64,000 nt of DNA from Asticcacaulis biprosthecium C19 (GTDB lineage: Bacteria > Pseudomonadota > Alphaproteobacteria > Caulobacterales > Caulobacteraceae), in the NCBI RefSeq assembly GCF_000204015.1, contig NZ_GL883078.1, positions 344,985-408,984 on the forward strand, in the 5' to 3' direction. The notes beneath the pieces are model-generated. The model made no database searches. It worked only from the letters and a program-made list of their open reading frames with translations, and was not told the DNA's origin. The position numbers and the translations under genes were made by a program. Positions 37,501-46,998 of the stretch are shown here, one piece after another. The number at the start of each line of letters is the position of its first letter. Positions within the stretch are counted from its first letter, which is position 1.

Positions 37501-37546
37501 TCAGTTCGAACGTGTCGTCACCGTCGGTGTCCGCGCCAAGTTCTGA
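34520..37546 (+). CDS. TonB-dependent receptor
   Basis: A 1008-residue outer-membrane receptor. ATG at 34520 gives a good signal peptide (LLTAVSALAILSAGATRAQ); the upstream in-frame ATG does not. A plug domain follows (DIGKLPDVTITDSLQRVTGI, ISRSAGEGAGVSVRGAPQVL), then a 22-strand barrel ending in an aromatic C-terminus, Phe-terminated, the usual barrel signal. This carbohydrate-type receptor family typically stands before tryptophan-halogenase-like genes in Caulobacterales and Xanthomonadales, as here. The 254-base upstream gap is AT-rich and probably holds its promoter. Confidence 0.93.
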   Translation: MKRHFKRQTALLTAVSALAILSAGATRAQDATAAAPPADDSVVVVRGVRGSQEAAISIKRKSAEIVDSIVATDIGKLPDVTITDSLQRVTGIQISRSAGEGAGVSVRGAPQVLATLNGERFITAENLLSSSVSFNDVPSSMVTGVNVYKSQHAGLTDGGLGGLIDLRTTRALKLKNGLTGGVSAQASYGSFLDGADTRVDATVGYNWDKRFAMSLGVSLNDSTSAGSQQFVDPDLVDEYSTWIANPTQNLNGDSDKTDDYIAPIGWNTNVNSRQYDRKRIGVVYNFNANLADGFELIADVVYNKAEEAQHGQQLFVNGNFGGRGSLPAWAAANPGKAAITGFGVASDQTNRGFYITGLHGLTNGLRAGVQSTYRDTDALNTNLELRYDQGGAFTGSVRWVHADANRSLKNLTVANQTDTRMLVRSLGGTAENINPGSIPTTLSYAYDMRLDDSQMYFNIGSVLAGLASNPAAWYQHSSWLERNETELTMDVLRADGKLDFVDNGFSFEFGARYSKRDMSESRDDYFSPSGIPGLLNKYGEAGYALGQASTPRGTAFGLTYDPLPVYGLDSSTLSPYVSKIDYFGEVGGLNVTLPLVDTRAIGTNPEAWRDLLYGKGKYINAPDRTYQISEQQTSAYFKMNFEAPLSDLVTFSGNLGVRVVNTKLEVTQNVTNPLQLRQDILAGVDPNHTAYVDLGDKVTETDRTVALPSVNLNFDIGSDWRVKAAYTETQALQDLPNLGQGEITYYNGEDTSAGETFQRVSSVNKTGNPKLDPWFARSASLAVEWYPTRDTLVSFGVFNNQIESYTYNAVGTDPTVKDADGVVRRGATTNTISQGEGASYHGFEFGYQQSFKFLPGFWSNTGATFNYTFSPSQGGIDPGTGATLYLNDGSKSPFNNTAENQFNAVVWYQDDKFQARVAVNYLDKTYQGSMAHWSFAPKTTGIGLGTYYAPQTYIDASASYDINDSFQVYIQGSNLTEEAPVRYAGWEDFNVEYNQFERVVTVGVRAKF

Positions 37547-37585
37547 TGATATAAATATCTTCAATATCCCTAGTTGAAGATCCTC

Positions 37586-37619
37586 GAGGGGGACGGTCCG
37601 AGCCGTCTCCCTCATTTTT
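37586..37619 (+). terminator. Internal terminator between receptor and halogenase genes
   Basis: The arms gagggggacgg and ccgtctccctc enclose a short loop and are followed by ATTTTT. It lies between the receptor stop and the halogenase start, so it probably lets a fraction of transcripts continue. That would set the receptor at a higher level than the enzymes. Confidence 0.75.
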
Positions 37620-37638
37620 CTGATATCGGAGCGCTGTC

Positions 37639-39165
37639 ATGGACGATCCCCGCTTACAGTCGATCATTGTCGCCGGTGGCGGCACCGCCGGTTGGATGGC
37701 AGCCGCCTCCCTGGTACGTAAGTTCGGCAGTAACCGCCACACGAGAATTACCGTGGTCGAGTCGTCGCAGATCGGCACGATTGGGGTTGGGGAAGCGACT
37801 GTGCCAGCCATCCGTCCGTGGCTCGAAAGCCTGAAGATCAACGAGATCGATTTTATCAAGCGCTGCAACGCTACATTTAAACTGGCGATCGGTTTCGACG
37901 GTTGGGCCGGCGAAGGCAGCCATTTCTTTCATCCCTTCGCAGAGCACGGCCTGCCGATGTCCGGCGTCCCGTTCCAGCACCTGTGGACGCGGATGCACCA
38001 GGCCGGGAAGGCGTCGTCGATCGACGCCTATTGCCTGGGTTCGCAACTGGCCAGCAATAACCGCTTCGCTTTGCCGCGCAAGGACGAGCGCGGCGAACTT
38101 CTGTTCAACTACGCCTACCATTTCGACGCCGCCCTGGTCGCCGCCTACCTGAAGAGCTGGTCCATGACCCACGGTGTTCGCCATATCGATGCCCGTATCG
38201 ACACGGTCGAGCAGAACAGCGAAACCGGCGACGTCACCGGGCTGGTACTGGAGGGCGGGCGCGTTCTGACCGGCGACTTCTTCATCGACTGTACCGGTTT
38301 CCAGGGCCTGCTGATCGAAAAGACGCTGAAGACCGGTTACGATACCTGGTCGCAATGGTTGCCGTGCGACCGCGCCGTCGCCATCCCGTGCGAGAGCCGG
38401 CAGGAGCCCGCGCCGTACACTCGGTCCATGGCCTGCGAGGCCGGATGGCAGTGGCGAATTCCGCTGCAACACCGTGTCGGCAACGGCTATGTCTATTGCA
38501 GCGATTATCTCAGCGACGACCGCGCCATGACTGATCTGATGCGCAACCTGGAAGGTCCGGCCATTGCCGAACCGCGCCTCATCCCCTTTGTCACCGGTAT
38601 GCGGCGCAACATCTGGACGCGCAATGTCTTCGCGCTCGGCCTGGCCTCGGGCTTCCTCGAGCCTCTGGAATCGACCAGCATCTACCTGGTCCAAACCAGT
38701 ATCCAGAGCCTGATCAACAACTTCCCGACCCGACGCGACAATCCGCACTTGCGTGACGAAGTCAACCGTCGCAACCGCGAGCACCAGGAACACCTGCGCG
38801 ACTTCATCATCCTGCACTACGCGCTCAACAAGCGCGTGGGGCAGCCGTTCTGGGACCGGTGCCGCGCCATGAGTCTGCCCGACAGTTTGGCAGCACAGAT
38901 CGAGTTGTTCCGCCACACTGGCCGCATCCAGGCAGGTGCCAACGACTTTTTCCGCTACAGTTCGTGGCTGGCGATGTTTGCCGGCTTCGGCGTCGTGCCG
39001 GAGTACTATCACCCGTCGGCTGACGACATCGCACTCGCCGATCTGGAGCGCGAATTCGAAGGCATGAAAGGCGGCATAGACACCGCTGTTGAAGGTGCGC
39101 TCAGTCATCAGGACTTCATTGCCCGCAACTGTGCCGCTGCCCGCATGGCGGAGGCCGTGCAATGA
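37639..39165 (+). CDS. Tryptophan-halogenase-like flavoprotein 1
   Basis: A 508-residue FAD-dependent protein. The dinucleotide-binding motif GGGTAGWMAAASL (residues 14-26) and the family WxWxIP motif in GWQWRIPLQHRVGNGYVY are present. A conserved lysine lies in TFKLAIGFDGW near residue 77. Genes of this kind next to TonB-dependent receptors are common; whether they halogenate tryptophan, another aromatic, or a peptide is not known. Overlaps the second halogenase gene by four bases. Confidence 0.88.
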   Translation: MDDPRLQSIIVAGGGTAGWMAAASLVRKFGSNRHTRITVVESSQIGTIGVGEATVPAIRPWLESLKINEIDFIKRCNATFKLAIGFDGWAGEGSHFFHPFAEHGLPMSGVPFQHLWTRMHQAGKASSIDAYCLGSQLASNNRFALPRKDERGELLFNYAYHFDAALVAAYLKSWSMTHGVRHIDARIDTVEQNSETGDVTGLVLEGGRVLTGDFFIDCTGFQGLLIEKTLKTGYDTWSQWLPCDRAVAIPCESRQEPAPYTRSMACEAGWQWRIPLQHRVGNGYVYCSDYLSDDRAMTDLMRNLEGPAIAEPRLIPFVTGMRRNIWTRNVFALGLASGFLEPLESTSIYLVQTSIQSLINNFPTRRDNPHLRDEVNRRNREHQEHLRDFIILHYALNKRVGQPFWDRCRAMSLPDSLAAQIELFRHTGRIQAGANDFFRYSSWLAMFAGFGVVPEYYHPSADDIALADLEREFEGMKGGIDTAVEGALSHQDFIARNCAAARMAEAVQ

Positions 39166-40673
39166 CCGCAGGCCCTGTACGCCGGATCGTCATTCTGGGC
39201 GGCGGTACGGCCGGATGGGCGGCGGCGGCGGCCATGGCAAAATTCGGCGACGGCCGCGATTTCGACATCACCGTCATCGACTCATCGGAGATTGGCACCG
39301 TTGGAGTTGGTGAAGCCAGCGTCCCCAATATCCGCAACTTCAACGCCTGGCTCGGCTTAGGCGAGCTCGACTTCATCGCCAGCACCCGCGGTACCTTCAA
39401 GCTCGGTATCGAGTTCGTCGACTGGCGTACGACCGGGACACGGTTCTTCCACCCTTTCGGCCGCTATGGCGTGGATCTGGAGGATGTCGATTTCCACCAA
39501 TGCCTTGCCCGGGCGCGCGCCGCCGGCTTCGACGCCCCGCTGGAGGCCTTCTCCCTCCCTATCGCCATGGCGCGTCAGGACCGCTTTTCGCAGCCAGTCA
39601 GCGACCCGCGCTCACCGTTATCGGATTACGGCTATGCTTATCATTTCGATGCCGGTCTCTATGCGAAACGGTTGCGCCGCTATGCCGTTGAGCGAAACGT
39701 AAAGCACCTCGACCGCAGGGTGGCCGGCGCTGCCATGAAAGACAATGGACACGTCGACGCCCTGCTGTTTGACGACGGCAATAGGTTCGAAGCCGACCTG
39801 TTTATCGACTGCTCAGGCTTTCGCGGTCTCCTGATCGAAGGCGCGCTGAAAACCGGCTATGACGACTGGACACACTGGCTGCCGTGCGACCGCGCTGTCG
39901 CCCTGCCCTGTCGCCGCGCCGGATCGGCCCTGGAACCCTATACCCACGCGACAGCGCGCGAAGCCGGCTGGACGTGGCGGATCCCGCTGCAACACCGCGT
40001 CGGCAACGGCTATGTCTATTGCAGCGCCTTCCTTGATGATCAGGCCGCCATCGACCGACTGACGGGTGCCATGGAGTCCGACCCGCTGGCCGAGCCCAAT
40101 CTGCTTCGCTTCGTCACCGGCACCCGCAAGCAGTTTTGGAACGGCAACTGTGTCGCCTTGGGCCTGGCCGGCGGCTTTATCGAGCCGCTGGAATCAACCA
40201 GCATCAACCTGGTCCACCGCGCCTTGTCGACCCTTATGGAGTACTTCCCCGACACCGGTTTCGATCCGCGTTTGCAGGCGGTGGCCAATCGCCGGATGCG
40301 GCTGGAGACCGAGCATATCCGCGACTTCATCATCCTGCACTATAAGGCCAGCCAGCGCCGCGACACCGCCTTCTGGCGGCAATGCGCCGACATGACCATC
40401 CCGGACAGCCTGGCGCTGAAGATGGATGCCTACCGTGCCGCTGGACATCTGCTGCAATTCGAGGCGGAATCGTTCAAGCCGGAAAGCTGGCTGACCCTGT
40501 TCGAGGGTCTGGGCCTGCTCCCGGAGACGGTCGAGCCCCTGGCCGGCCAGATCGACGCGTGTGAACTGACCGGGCCATTGAATGCCATGCGGGCGTCGGT
40601 CGTCCAGGCAGCGCAACAGGCCATGCCGCACGCCGCCTTCATCGAGCGCTTCTGTCCGGCGCCGGCGGAATGA
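39162..40673 (+). CDS. Tryptophan-halogenase-like flavoprotein 2
   Basis: A 503-residue paralogue of the preceding gene: GGGTAGWAAAAAMAKFG, TFKLGIEFVDWR and the WxWxIP-type segment GWTWRIPLQHRVGNGYVY. ATGA overlap with both neighbours indicates translational coupling in the order halogenase-halogenase-cupin. Two tandem, non-identical halogenase-like enzymes may act as partners or on different substrates. Confidence 0.88.
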   Translation: MTAGPVRRIVILGGGTAGWAAAAAMAKFGDGRDFDITVIDSSEIGTVGVGEASVPNIRNFNAWLGLGELDFIASTRGTFKLGIEFVDWRTTGTRFFHPFGRYGVDLEDVDFHQCLARARAAGFDAPLEAFSLPIAMARQDRFSQPVSDPRSPLSDYGYAYHFDAGLYAKRLRRYAVERNVKHLDRRVAGAAMKDNGHVDALLFDDGNRFEADLFIDCSGFRGLLIEGALKTGYDDWTHWLPCDRAVALPCRRAGSALEPYTHATAREAGWTWRIPLQHRVGNGYVYCSAFLDDQAAIDRLTGAMESDPLAEPNLLRFVTGTRKQFWNGNCVALGLAGGFIEPLESTSINLVHRALSTLMEYFPDTGFDPRLQAVANRRMRLETEHIRDFIILHYKASQRRDTAFWRQCADMTIPDSLALKMDAYRAAGHLLQFEAESFKPESWLTLFEGLGLLPETVEPLAGQIDACELTGPLNAMRASVVQAAQQAMPHAAFIERFCPAPAE

Positions 40674-41677
40674 GTGCCGGTCGCATTGCCGAGATCACCG
40701 GCATCGACCTCGACACCTTCAAGCGCGAGGTGGCGCCGGGCGACCGGCCCGTCGTTCTGCGCGGTACGGTGGCGGACTGGCCCTCTGTCCAAGCGGCGCA
40801 ACAGAGCGACGAGGCGTTTGCCCGCTACCTAACCCGGTTCTACAACGGCAGCCCGGTGCATCTTATGCTGGGGCCACCCGAGATCGATGGCCGTTTGTTT
40901 ATGACGCCCGACCTGAGGGGATTGAACTTCGATGTCCGTCAGGGCGATTTCGCCCAGACCCTGGACGCCTTGTTGCGGCTGCGCGACGCGCCGAGACCGC
41001 CGGCCATCTATATGGGCGCCGCGACGGTATCGGGTTTTCTTCCCGGCTTTACTGCCGACAATTCGTTGAGCCTGGTCGCGCCAGACCTTGTGCCCAATCT
41101 ATGGCTCGGAAACCGCATCACCGTTGGGCCGCACAACGACATCCCCGACAACATCGCCTGCGTCGTCGCCGGTCGACGGCGGTTCCGGTTGTTCCCACCC
41201 GACCAGTACGGCAACCTCTATGTTGGTCCGCTGGAGCTGACGCCGGCGGGGCGTCCGGCTAGCCTGGTCGATGTACGCGCCCCTGACCTGGAGCGCTTTC
41301 CGCGCTATGCCGAAGCCCTGGCAGCGTCCCAGGTGGCCGAACTCGAGCCGGGCGACGCACTATTCATTCCCTCGATGTGGTGGCATAGCGTCGAGTCGCT
41401 CACGCCTTTCAATGCCCTGGTCAACTACTGGTGGCCGGCCTCGCCGAAGGACGCCGCGGCGCCGGAAGCCGCGCTTATACACGCCTTGATGACCCTGGCC
41501 GACCTTCCCAAGCGTCAGCGCGATGCCTGGAAGTCCGTCTTCGACCATCACGTTTTCCGCGACTCAAGCGATCCGGTGGAGCATATTGCTCCCCATGCCC
41601 GCGGCCTGCTGGGACCGCGTACGCCGGACACAGTTGATGCCATGCGCGAACTGATCCGCCGGTCATTGAACCGCTAA
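40670..41677 (+). CDS. Cupin-like JmjC-type oxygenase
   Basis: A 335-residue protein of the cupin-like (JmjC-related) group. VGPHNDIPDNIACVVAGRRR holds the HxD Fe(II) motif, and MWWHSVESLTPFNALVNYWW carries the distal histidine. A 2-oxoglutarate-dependent hydroxylase role is expected. It is coupled by a four-base overlap to the second halogenase gene, and its stop overlaps the convergent DUF6445 gene by four bases. Confidence 0.85.
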   Translation: MSAGRIAEITGIDLDTFKREVAPGDRPVVLRGTVADWPSVQAAQQSDEAFARYLTRFYNGSPVHLMLGPPEIDGRLFMTPDLRGLNFDVRQGDFAQTLDALLRLRDAPRPPAIYMGAATVSGFLPGFTADNSLSLVAPDLVPNLWLGNRITVGPHNDIPDNIACVVAGRRRFRLFPPDQYGNLYVGPLELTPAGRPASLVDVRAPDLERFPRYAEALAASQVAELEPGDALFIPSMWWHSVESLTPFNALVNYWWPASPKDAAAPEAALIHALMTLADLPKRQRDAWKSVFDHHVFRDSSDPVEHIAPHARGLLGPRTPDTVDAMRELIRRSLNR

Positions 41678-42363
41678 ACCGGCTCCAGCACGACAAAGCC
41701 GTTGATCGTCAGGCGGCCAGTGTGCACGTTCTCGCTCAGCCGCTGCGGCGCCAGAATGTCACCCGAATGCAGAAGCGAACCGGGATAGAAGACGGCGCGG
41801 TTGAACTGCGCCTCGACCCCGCCGATGCGTTCGAAAATAGCGCTGGTGCCCACGGTATAACCCTGGCTTTCCAGGCCGTTGCTGTCCACCCGCAAGTGAT
41901 CGAGATAATTGCCGAGCCGGTCGGGGCTAAGGCGCTCGAAACCCGTCGACATCTGACGGTAGAAGGACGTGCCTCCATGAGCTTCGTCGCAGAGATAGTG
42001 CAGAAAGGCCAAGCGCGTTGGCTCGGCGCCGTCGAAATGCGGCAAGGATTGCAGCGCCGACAACGCGTCGGGCGGGGTGGTCACCATCGAAAAGGCGCAA
42101 AGATCGAAGCCCCACGGCGCAGCGCCGCCGAAGACCTCGCGAAGTTGCCTCTCAAAAACCTTGAGTACCCAGTCACCATAGCCTGCCGGCGCCGGCGCGC
42201 GAACACCGGGGTAGGTCGGGCCAATATCAATAAAATGCGCTGTTTCTGCCGCCGTCAAAAGGGCCGCCGGATCGGCGCACAAGTTGTCGATGACCAGAAC
42301 GGGCGAACGCTCGGCGCCGACGTAGTCGACGCGCCAGGCGATATCCTGCGATATCCGATACAA
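41674..42363 (-). CDS. DUF6445-family protein (2OG-oxygenase-like)
   Basis: A 229-residue protein of a family often linked with the halogenase/receptor loci. LPHFDGAEPTRLAFLHYLCD shows an HxD pair, and LLHSGDILAPQRL gives a histidine with a following arginine, in the order expected for Fe(II)/2-oxoglutarate enzymes. It converges on the cupin gene. Activity has not been shown for the family as far as I know. Confidence 0.8.
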   Translation of the reverse strand: MYRISQDIAWRVDYVGAERSPVLVIDNLCADPAALLTAAETAHFIDIGPTYPGVRAPAPAGYGDWVLKVFERQLREVFGGAAPWGFDLCAFSMVTTPPDALSALQSLPHFDGAEPTRLAFLHYLCDEAHGGTSFYRQMSTGFERLSPDRLGNYLDHLRVDSNGLESQGYTVGTSAIFERIGGVEAQFNRAVFYPGSLLHSGDILAPQRLSENVHTGRLTINGFVVLEPV

Positions 42364-42445
42364 TTCCAGTTAAGCCTCGTCACGCAAAAGATCAGGTCTC
42401 GACGCGTTTTAACCCGGATTTCAGCGCGGACAAAGTGCTGGCGAT

Positions 42446-43339
42446 TCAGGAGATGCTCACCGGTTTGCGCCGTATCATGGCCAAGGGATTGAAGCCGGTG
42501 ATAAGGGCCGTCCCGACCAGCACAACCGCTCCGCCCAAGACGGTCTGGAGCCCGATCGGTTCGTGCAGGATCAAGGCCCCCCACAGCACGCCGAACACCG
42601 GGATCAAAAAGCCAACGCTTAAGGTCGGGGCGGCGCCGATCTGGTCGATCAGGTTGAAATACAGCAGGTAGGCTATGCCGCTGCAAAGAATGCCGACGGC
42701 GACGATCGACCAGATGACCGGCACCGATACCGCGACGGCCGGCGCGTAAAACGGCGCCACCGGAAACATAAACAGGCAGGCGGCCCACAGGCTGCCGTGG
42801 GCATTGGAAAATCCGTCGACGCTCTTGGCCTGCTTGGCGTAGACCGAGGCCAGACCGTAAAGGAAACCGGCCGCCAGCCCTGCCCCGACGGCCAGCAGTA
42901 TCCCCGGTGACACTGTGGCGGTATCCAGCCCGACCAGGATGGCGACACCGGCAATGCCCAGCACCAGGCCCAGACCCGATTTCCACGTCATGGCGGTGCG
43001 CAGCCACACCACCGAAATCACCGTGCCGAAGATCGGCGCCGTGGCGTTCAATATCGACATCAGCGACGCCGGCAGGGTCTGGGCGGCAAAGGCAAACAGC
43101 GTAAACGGCACCGCCGTATTGAGCAGCCCCAGGATGAGGAAATGCTTCCAGTGGGCGCGGATATCTAGCGCCTTTCGTTGCCACAGCGCCACGGCCACCA
43201 GCAACAGCGCCCCCAAACCGACGCGCAGCGCGATCAGGAAGGGCGGGGCCACCTCATGGGCGGCAACCCGCATGAAAAGGAAGGACGATCCCCAGATGGC
43301 GGCCAGGACGATCAGCTTGCTCAGGTTCACAAACGACAT
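42446..43339 (-). CDS. DMT-superfamily (EamA) transporter
   Basis: A 297-residue membrane protein with about ten helices in two EamA repeats. Signatures include AAIWGSSFLFMRVAA at the N-terminus and GALILHEPIGLQTVLGGAVV near the end. It is probably an exporter of amino acids or metabolites; the substrate is unknown. It is separated by 82 bases from the DUF6445 gene. Confidence 0.9.
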   Translation of the reverse strand: MSFVNLSKLIVLAAIWGSSFLFMRVAAHEVAPPFLIALRVGLGALLLVAVALWQRKALDIRAHWKHFLILGLLNTAVPFTLFAFAAQTLPASLMSILNATAPIFGTVISVVWLRTAMTWKSGLGLVLGIAGVAILVGLDTATVSPGILLAVGAGLAAGFLYGLASVYAKQAKSVDGFSNAHGSLWAACLFMFPVAPFYAPAVAVSVPVIWSIVAVGILCSGIAYLLYFNLIDQIGAAPTLSVGFLIPVFGVLWGALILHEPIGLQTVLGGAVVLVGTALITGFNPLAMIRRKPVSIS

Positions 43340-43472
43340 GACGGTTTCTTGTGTGACGGGTTTGGCAGGGTCTTTGACCTCTATTTAGCGCCGCGTCACT
43401 CCGTTTCTTGTCATCATGGCGCATTTGGCGCCACGCTTACGCACGCTGGCGGAAACCTTGCGCCGCAGCCTG

Positions 43473-46352
43473 TCACGGCTCTTCCCGTACCGCCCGGGCC
43501 CGCAACACCGCTTCAGGCTTGAGCCAGCGCCGCGCCAGGGTATTGATGTCGCCCTGGGTAATGCTGGTATACTTGCGGAATTCACTGACCCTGTAGTCCC
43601 ACAGCACCGGGTTGCCGAACAGACCGCCCAAGGTCCGATACCAGTCCTCATTGTTTTTGGTGTCGTCGTTGAGATACTGGATCATGGGATTGCGCGCCCG
43701 TTCCAGTTCGGCGGCAGTGACGCCCTTGCCGACGATATCGGCGGCGATCTTCAGAACCGTGTCGTAGAAGATGGCGTCCTTATCCGGCGGAATCGTGCCC
43801 TGGGCGGCGATATAGCCGTAACCCTTCATCGTTTCCGACGCCGTCAGCCCGACATAGGTATCATAGGTCAGGCCCTGGCGCTGACGCAGGTCCTCCTCCA
43901 GACGGGCATTGAAGATTTCCGCCAGGATTCGCATGCCCCGGGTATCGGCCGGATTGGCCAGGGCATCGGTCGTCGGGAAGACCACCAGGGAGATGGACTG
44001 GTCCGGACGGCCTTCATGATGGAAGACCTGCGGCGTGCGATCGGCCGGCAGCCGGACCTTGTCCGCGCCGGGGGCCACCGTCACCTTGTCCGGCACCTTG
44101 GGCAGATTGCCGAAGGTCCGACGCACCTGTTCCAGAGCGGCCTCTTCGCGGATGTCGCCGGCAATGGTGATCTCGACCGGCACGCCGGTGATGGTGCGGC
44201 GGATGATCGCTTCGATGTCCCGCGGCGTGCGCTGCTGCATCTGCGCCTCGTCCGGCAGAACATAGCGCGGGTCGTTTCCGGACAGCCACGCGCTTGAGGC
44301 AAACCCCATGGCCATGCCGGGGGTTCCACGCACCTGTTGATACATGGAACCCAACAGGCCGCGGACATTTTCGAACATTTCCGGCCGGAAGCCCGGATCG
44401 ACCGTATAGGCCATCAGCAGTTGCATCTGGGTCGCGAAGCTGTCGCGCGTCGTGTCGCCGGTCATCACCGCGGCATCATCTTCCAAGTCGTAATCGAAGG
44501 TCACCGAACGAGTGGACAGTGTCTTGCCGAGTTGCGACTGCGACATCTTTCCCAGACCGCCGCTTTGCAGGTCGTAGAAGGCCAGTTGGGCCAGGGAGAT
44601 CTGCTCCTGCGGTGAAAATAGCAGATACCCCCCTTCGAAGCGGACCTTGACCAGGATCTGGTTCTTGACCAGCGAATTGGGGCGGATATTGACCCGCACC
44701 CCGTTCTCCAGGACGTAGTGGGTGTAGCTGAGGGTGTCGTCGCGGGTTTTCTGTTCGACGCGGCTGCCGGGGCCGAACTGGGTGTAGGGCCAGGCGAGGC
44801 TGGCGGCCTCTACGGCCGGCCCGGCATCGGGCGTCGCCTCAGCCTCGGCAAAAGCCGCGACCAGGGCAGTCTCGTCCAGAACGGCCTTGTCCTCGCCTTC
44901 CCGGCTCAGCAGGATATTGTCACTGTTGAAGATGATGCCGGCCTTTGCCTTCACTCCCGCCACAGTCAGGGCCGGCTTGACCCGCGCCCAATCGGCGCGC
45001 AGTTGCGTGGCCGTTTCGAAGACGTTGTCGTAGATCAGTCCGGACAGGATGTCCTCGGCGATGTCAAAGCCGAAACGCGTCTTGTGCGTCCGGACCAGGT
45101 TCTCCATCTGCGCATCTGACACGGCGATGAACTCGGCCAGTTCCCCTGCGGTCACGCCCTCGGCCTTGAGCCGGTTCACCATCCGAACGGCTTGGGTGAA
45201 AGCCTCTTTCTGACGGCCGGGCTTGGGCACCACCCACAGCCGGGTAACGTTTCCCCCTCGCGCGTGTTGTCGTAGCCGACCGTCGCGGTCACAAAGGGTG
45301 AGGCCGGATCTTCGGCGGCACGTTGAAACCGCACGTTCATGGCCATCAGAGCCACCTGTTTGAGGTAGCCCGTGGTACGCGATTCCAGGCTGTCAGGCCG
45401 GTCGATATAGCTTCGGATCCAGGCCGCGCCCACGCTTTCGTTGAGATTCTTCTCGGTATGGACCACCGCACTCGTCCGCTTCATGGGCTTGGGCGCGTAG
45501 TCGATCCGCCGGACGGGGCCCGGACGCGCCGCTTTCCAATCGCCGAAGACCGCGCGAATTCGCTTCTCCATGCCGGCGACATCGAAATCGCCGACGACGA
45601 CCAGGACGGCCAGGTCCGGACGGTACCAGTCCTGATAATAGTCCACCAAGGCCTGGCGCGGCGCCGTGCGAATGCTGTCCAGCGTCCCGATCGGGTTGCG
45701 TTGCGGATAAAGGCCCCCCGGATAGGCGGCTTCCAGCCAGACCTGTTGCGCGCGCGACGCGGCCGACGCACGCATGCGCTCTTCGCCCAGGATCACGCCG
45801 CGCTCATGCGCGATGGCCTCGTCGTCGAAGCTCAGATTTCCGGCGATCTCGCGCAACAAAAGAAAAGGCGACGTCGATCTGCGCCAGGTCATTGCCGGGA
45901 AGGTCCAGAACGTACTTGGTGGTCTCGTAGCCCGTAAAGGCATTGACGTCGGAACCGAAGCCGAAACCTTCCGCCTCGACGATCCGCTTCAGTTCGCCAT
46001 CCTTCAGGTTTTTCGAGCCGCGAAAGGCCATGTGCTCGACGAAATGGGCGATACCCAGTTGGTCGTCGCGCTCCTGGAGCGAGCCGGCGGCGACGAGGAA
46101 GCGCATCGATGTGCTGCGCCCCTGGGCGGTGTTGCGATAGATGACGTAACGCAGGCCGGTGTCCAGCCGGCCAAACCGGGCCTCGCTGTCGGGCTTGAAC
46201 TGCGCGTGGCTGTGGGGCCAGTCCGGCCCGGCAATCATCTCAGCCAGAGACTCACCAGCCATGGCCGTACCGGCCGGCAGGCTCAGGCCTACAAGGCACA
46301 CACCCAGGGCGGCGGCGATCCCCCTCACTACGCGCCCGAACAGATTACGCAC
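43473..46352 (-). pseudogene. M16 metallopeptidase (insulinase/PqqL-like) broken by two frameshifts
   Basis: Three frames join into one roughly 960-residue secreted M16 protease. The first (from 46352) has a signal peptide and the zinc motif in AHFVEHMAFRG (HxxEH) with downstream NAFTGYETTKYVLDLPG. The second picks up at LLLREIAGNLSFDDEAIAHE, and the third at WVVPKPGRQKEAF. The shifts lie at the AAAA run 45863-45866 (one extra base) and at CCCCC 45253-45257 (one missing base); correcting both restores an uninterrupted reading frame. Both M16 halves are present, so only the indels break it. Sequencing error is a real alternative to decay. Confidence 0.85.
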
Positions 46353-46378
46353 CCTGCTTACAATCCCTGCTTTTCAAA

Positions 46379-46840
46379 CTATCGCGCATCGTCGCGGCTG
46401 GACGAGCGTGACGTGACCTCTTCGGCGACACAATCGGGCCCCTCGAAGCCCGAACTGACCACCCTGTTGTCGGGCGCAATGACAAACCGGGTCTCGCAAT
46501 GGGTTTCCCAGCTCTCGGGCGGCACCCAGACGGGTTCATAGGTGGTAACCGTGCGGGTCTTCTTCTTGCCCTTCTTGTCGGTATATTCTTCCTGATAGGA
46601 ACCGGTCGCCATCTGGGAATAGGAATTGCCGGAATGGTGGACCTGGGTCTTGGTGTAGACCCACATTTCGTCGCCATTGCTCAAGGGCGACACGCGGTCC
46701 GGCGGCCCCCACTCCACCTGGAGCCGGTCGCTGTGCGTGCCGGCCATCAGGTCGAGACGCTGGCGGTACCCTTCCGCCGTCGCGCAGCCCGTCACCACGG
46801 CGACAACCGCAATCGCTATCAAAAGACTTACGCGCTTCAT
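46379..46840 (-). CDS. Small lipoprotein
   Basis: A 153-residue protein with a lipobox: hydrophobic start MKRVSLLIAIAVVAVVTGCA, Cys at residue 19. The mature part has the pattern of bacterial outer-membrane lipoproteins with a Gly-Pro-Pro-Asp segment (VEWGPPDRVSPLSNGDEMWV). Function unknown. It lies 26 bases downstream of nothing but the M16 gene on the same strand, and is divergent from the MFS gene across 158 bases. Confidence 0.8.
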   Translation of the reverse strand: MKRVSLLIAIAVVAVVTGCATAEGYRQRLDLMAGTHSDRLQVEWGPPDRVSPLSNGDEMWVYTKTQVHHSGNSYSQMATGSYQEEYTDKKGKKKTRTVTTYEPVWVPPESWETHCETRFVIAPDNRVVSSGFEGPDCVAEEVTSRSSSRDDAR

Positions 46841-46998
46841 GTATTTCCCCCATGTGCGTCAGGCATGCCTGCCCTACCCTAACAGAGTTTTTTTCGGCCG
46901 TACACGGCCATTGCCGCAGCATCTGTCGTCTCGATTTCATCACGCACTTGCGGTAAAGAAACGTTCGCAATGGCCGACAAATCCGCTATACCGGCGAC

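Noticed and set aside
45176..46352. Three separate small genes in place of one M16 protease
   Set aside because: The frames fit end to end into one family-length protein, with breaks at homopolymer runs.
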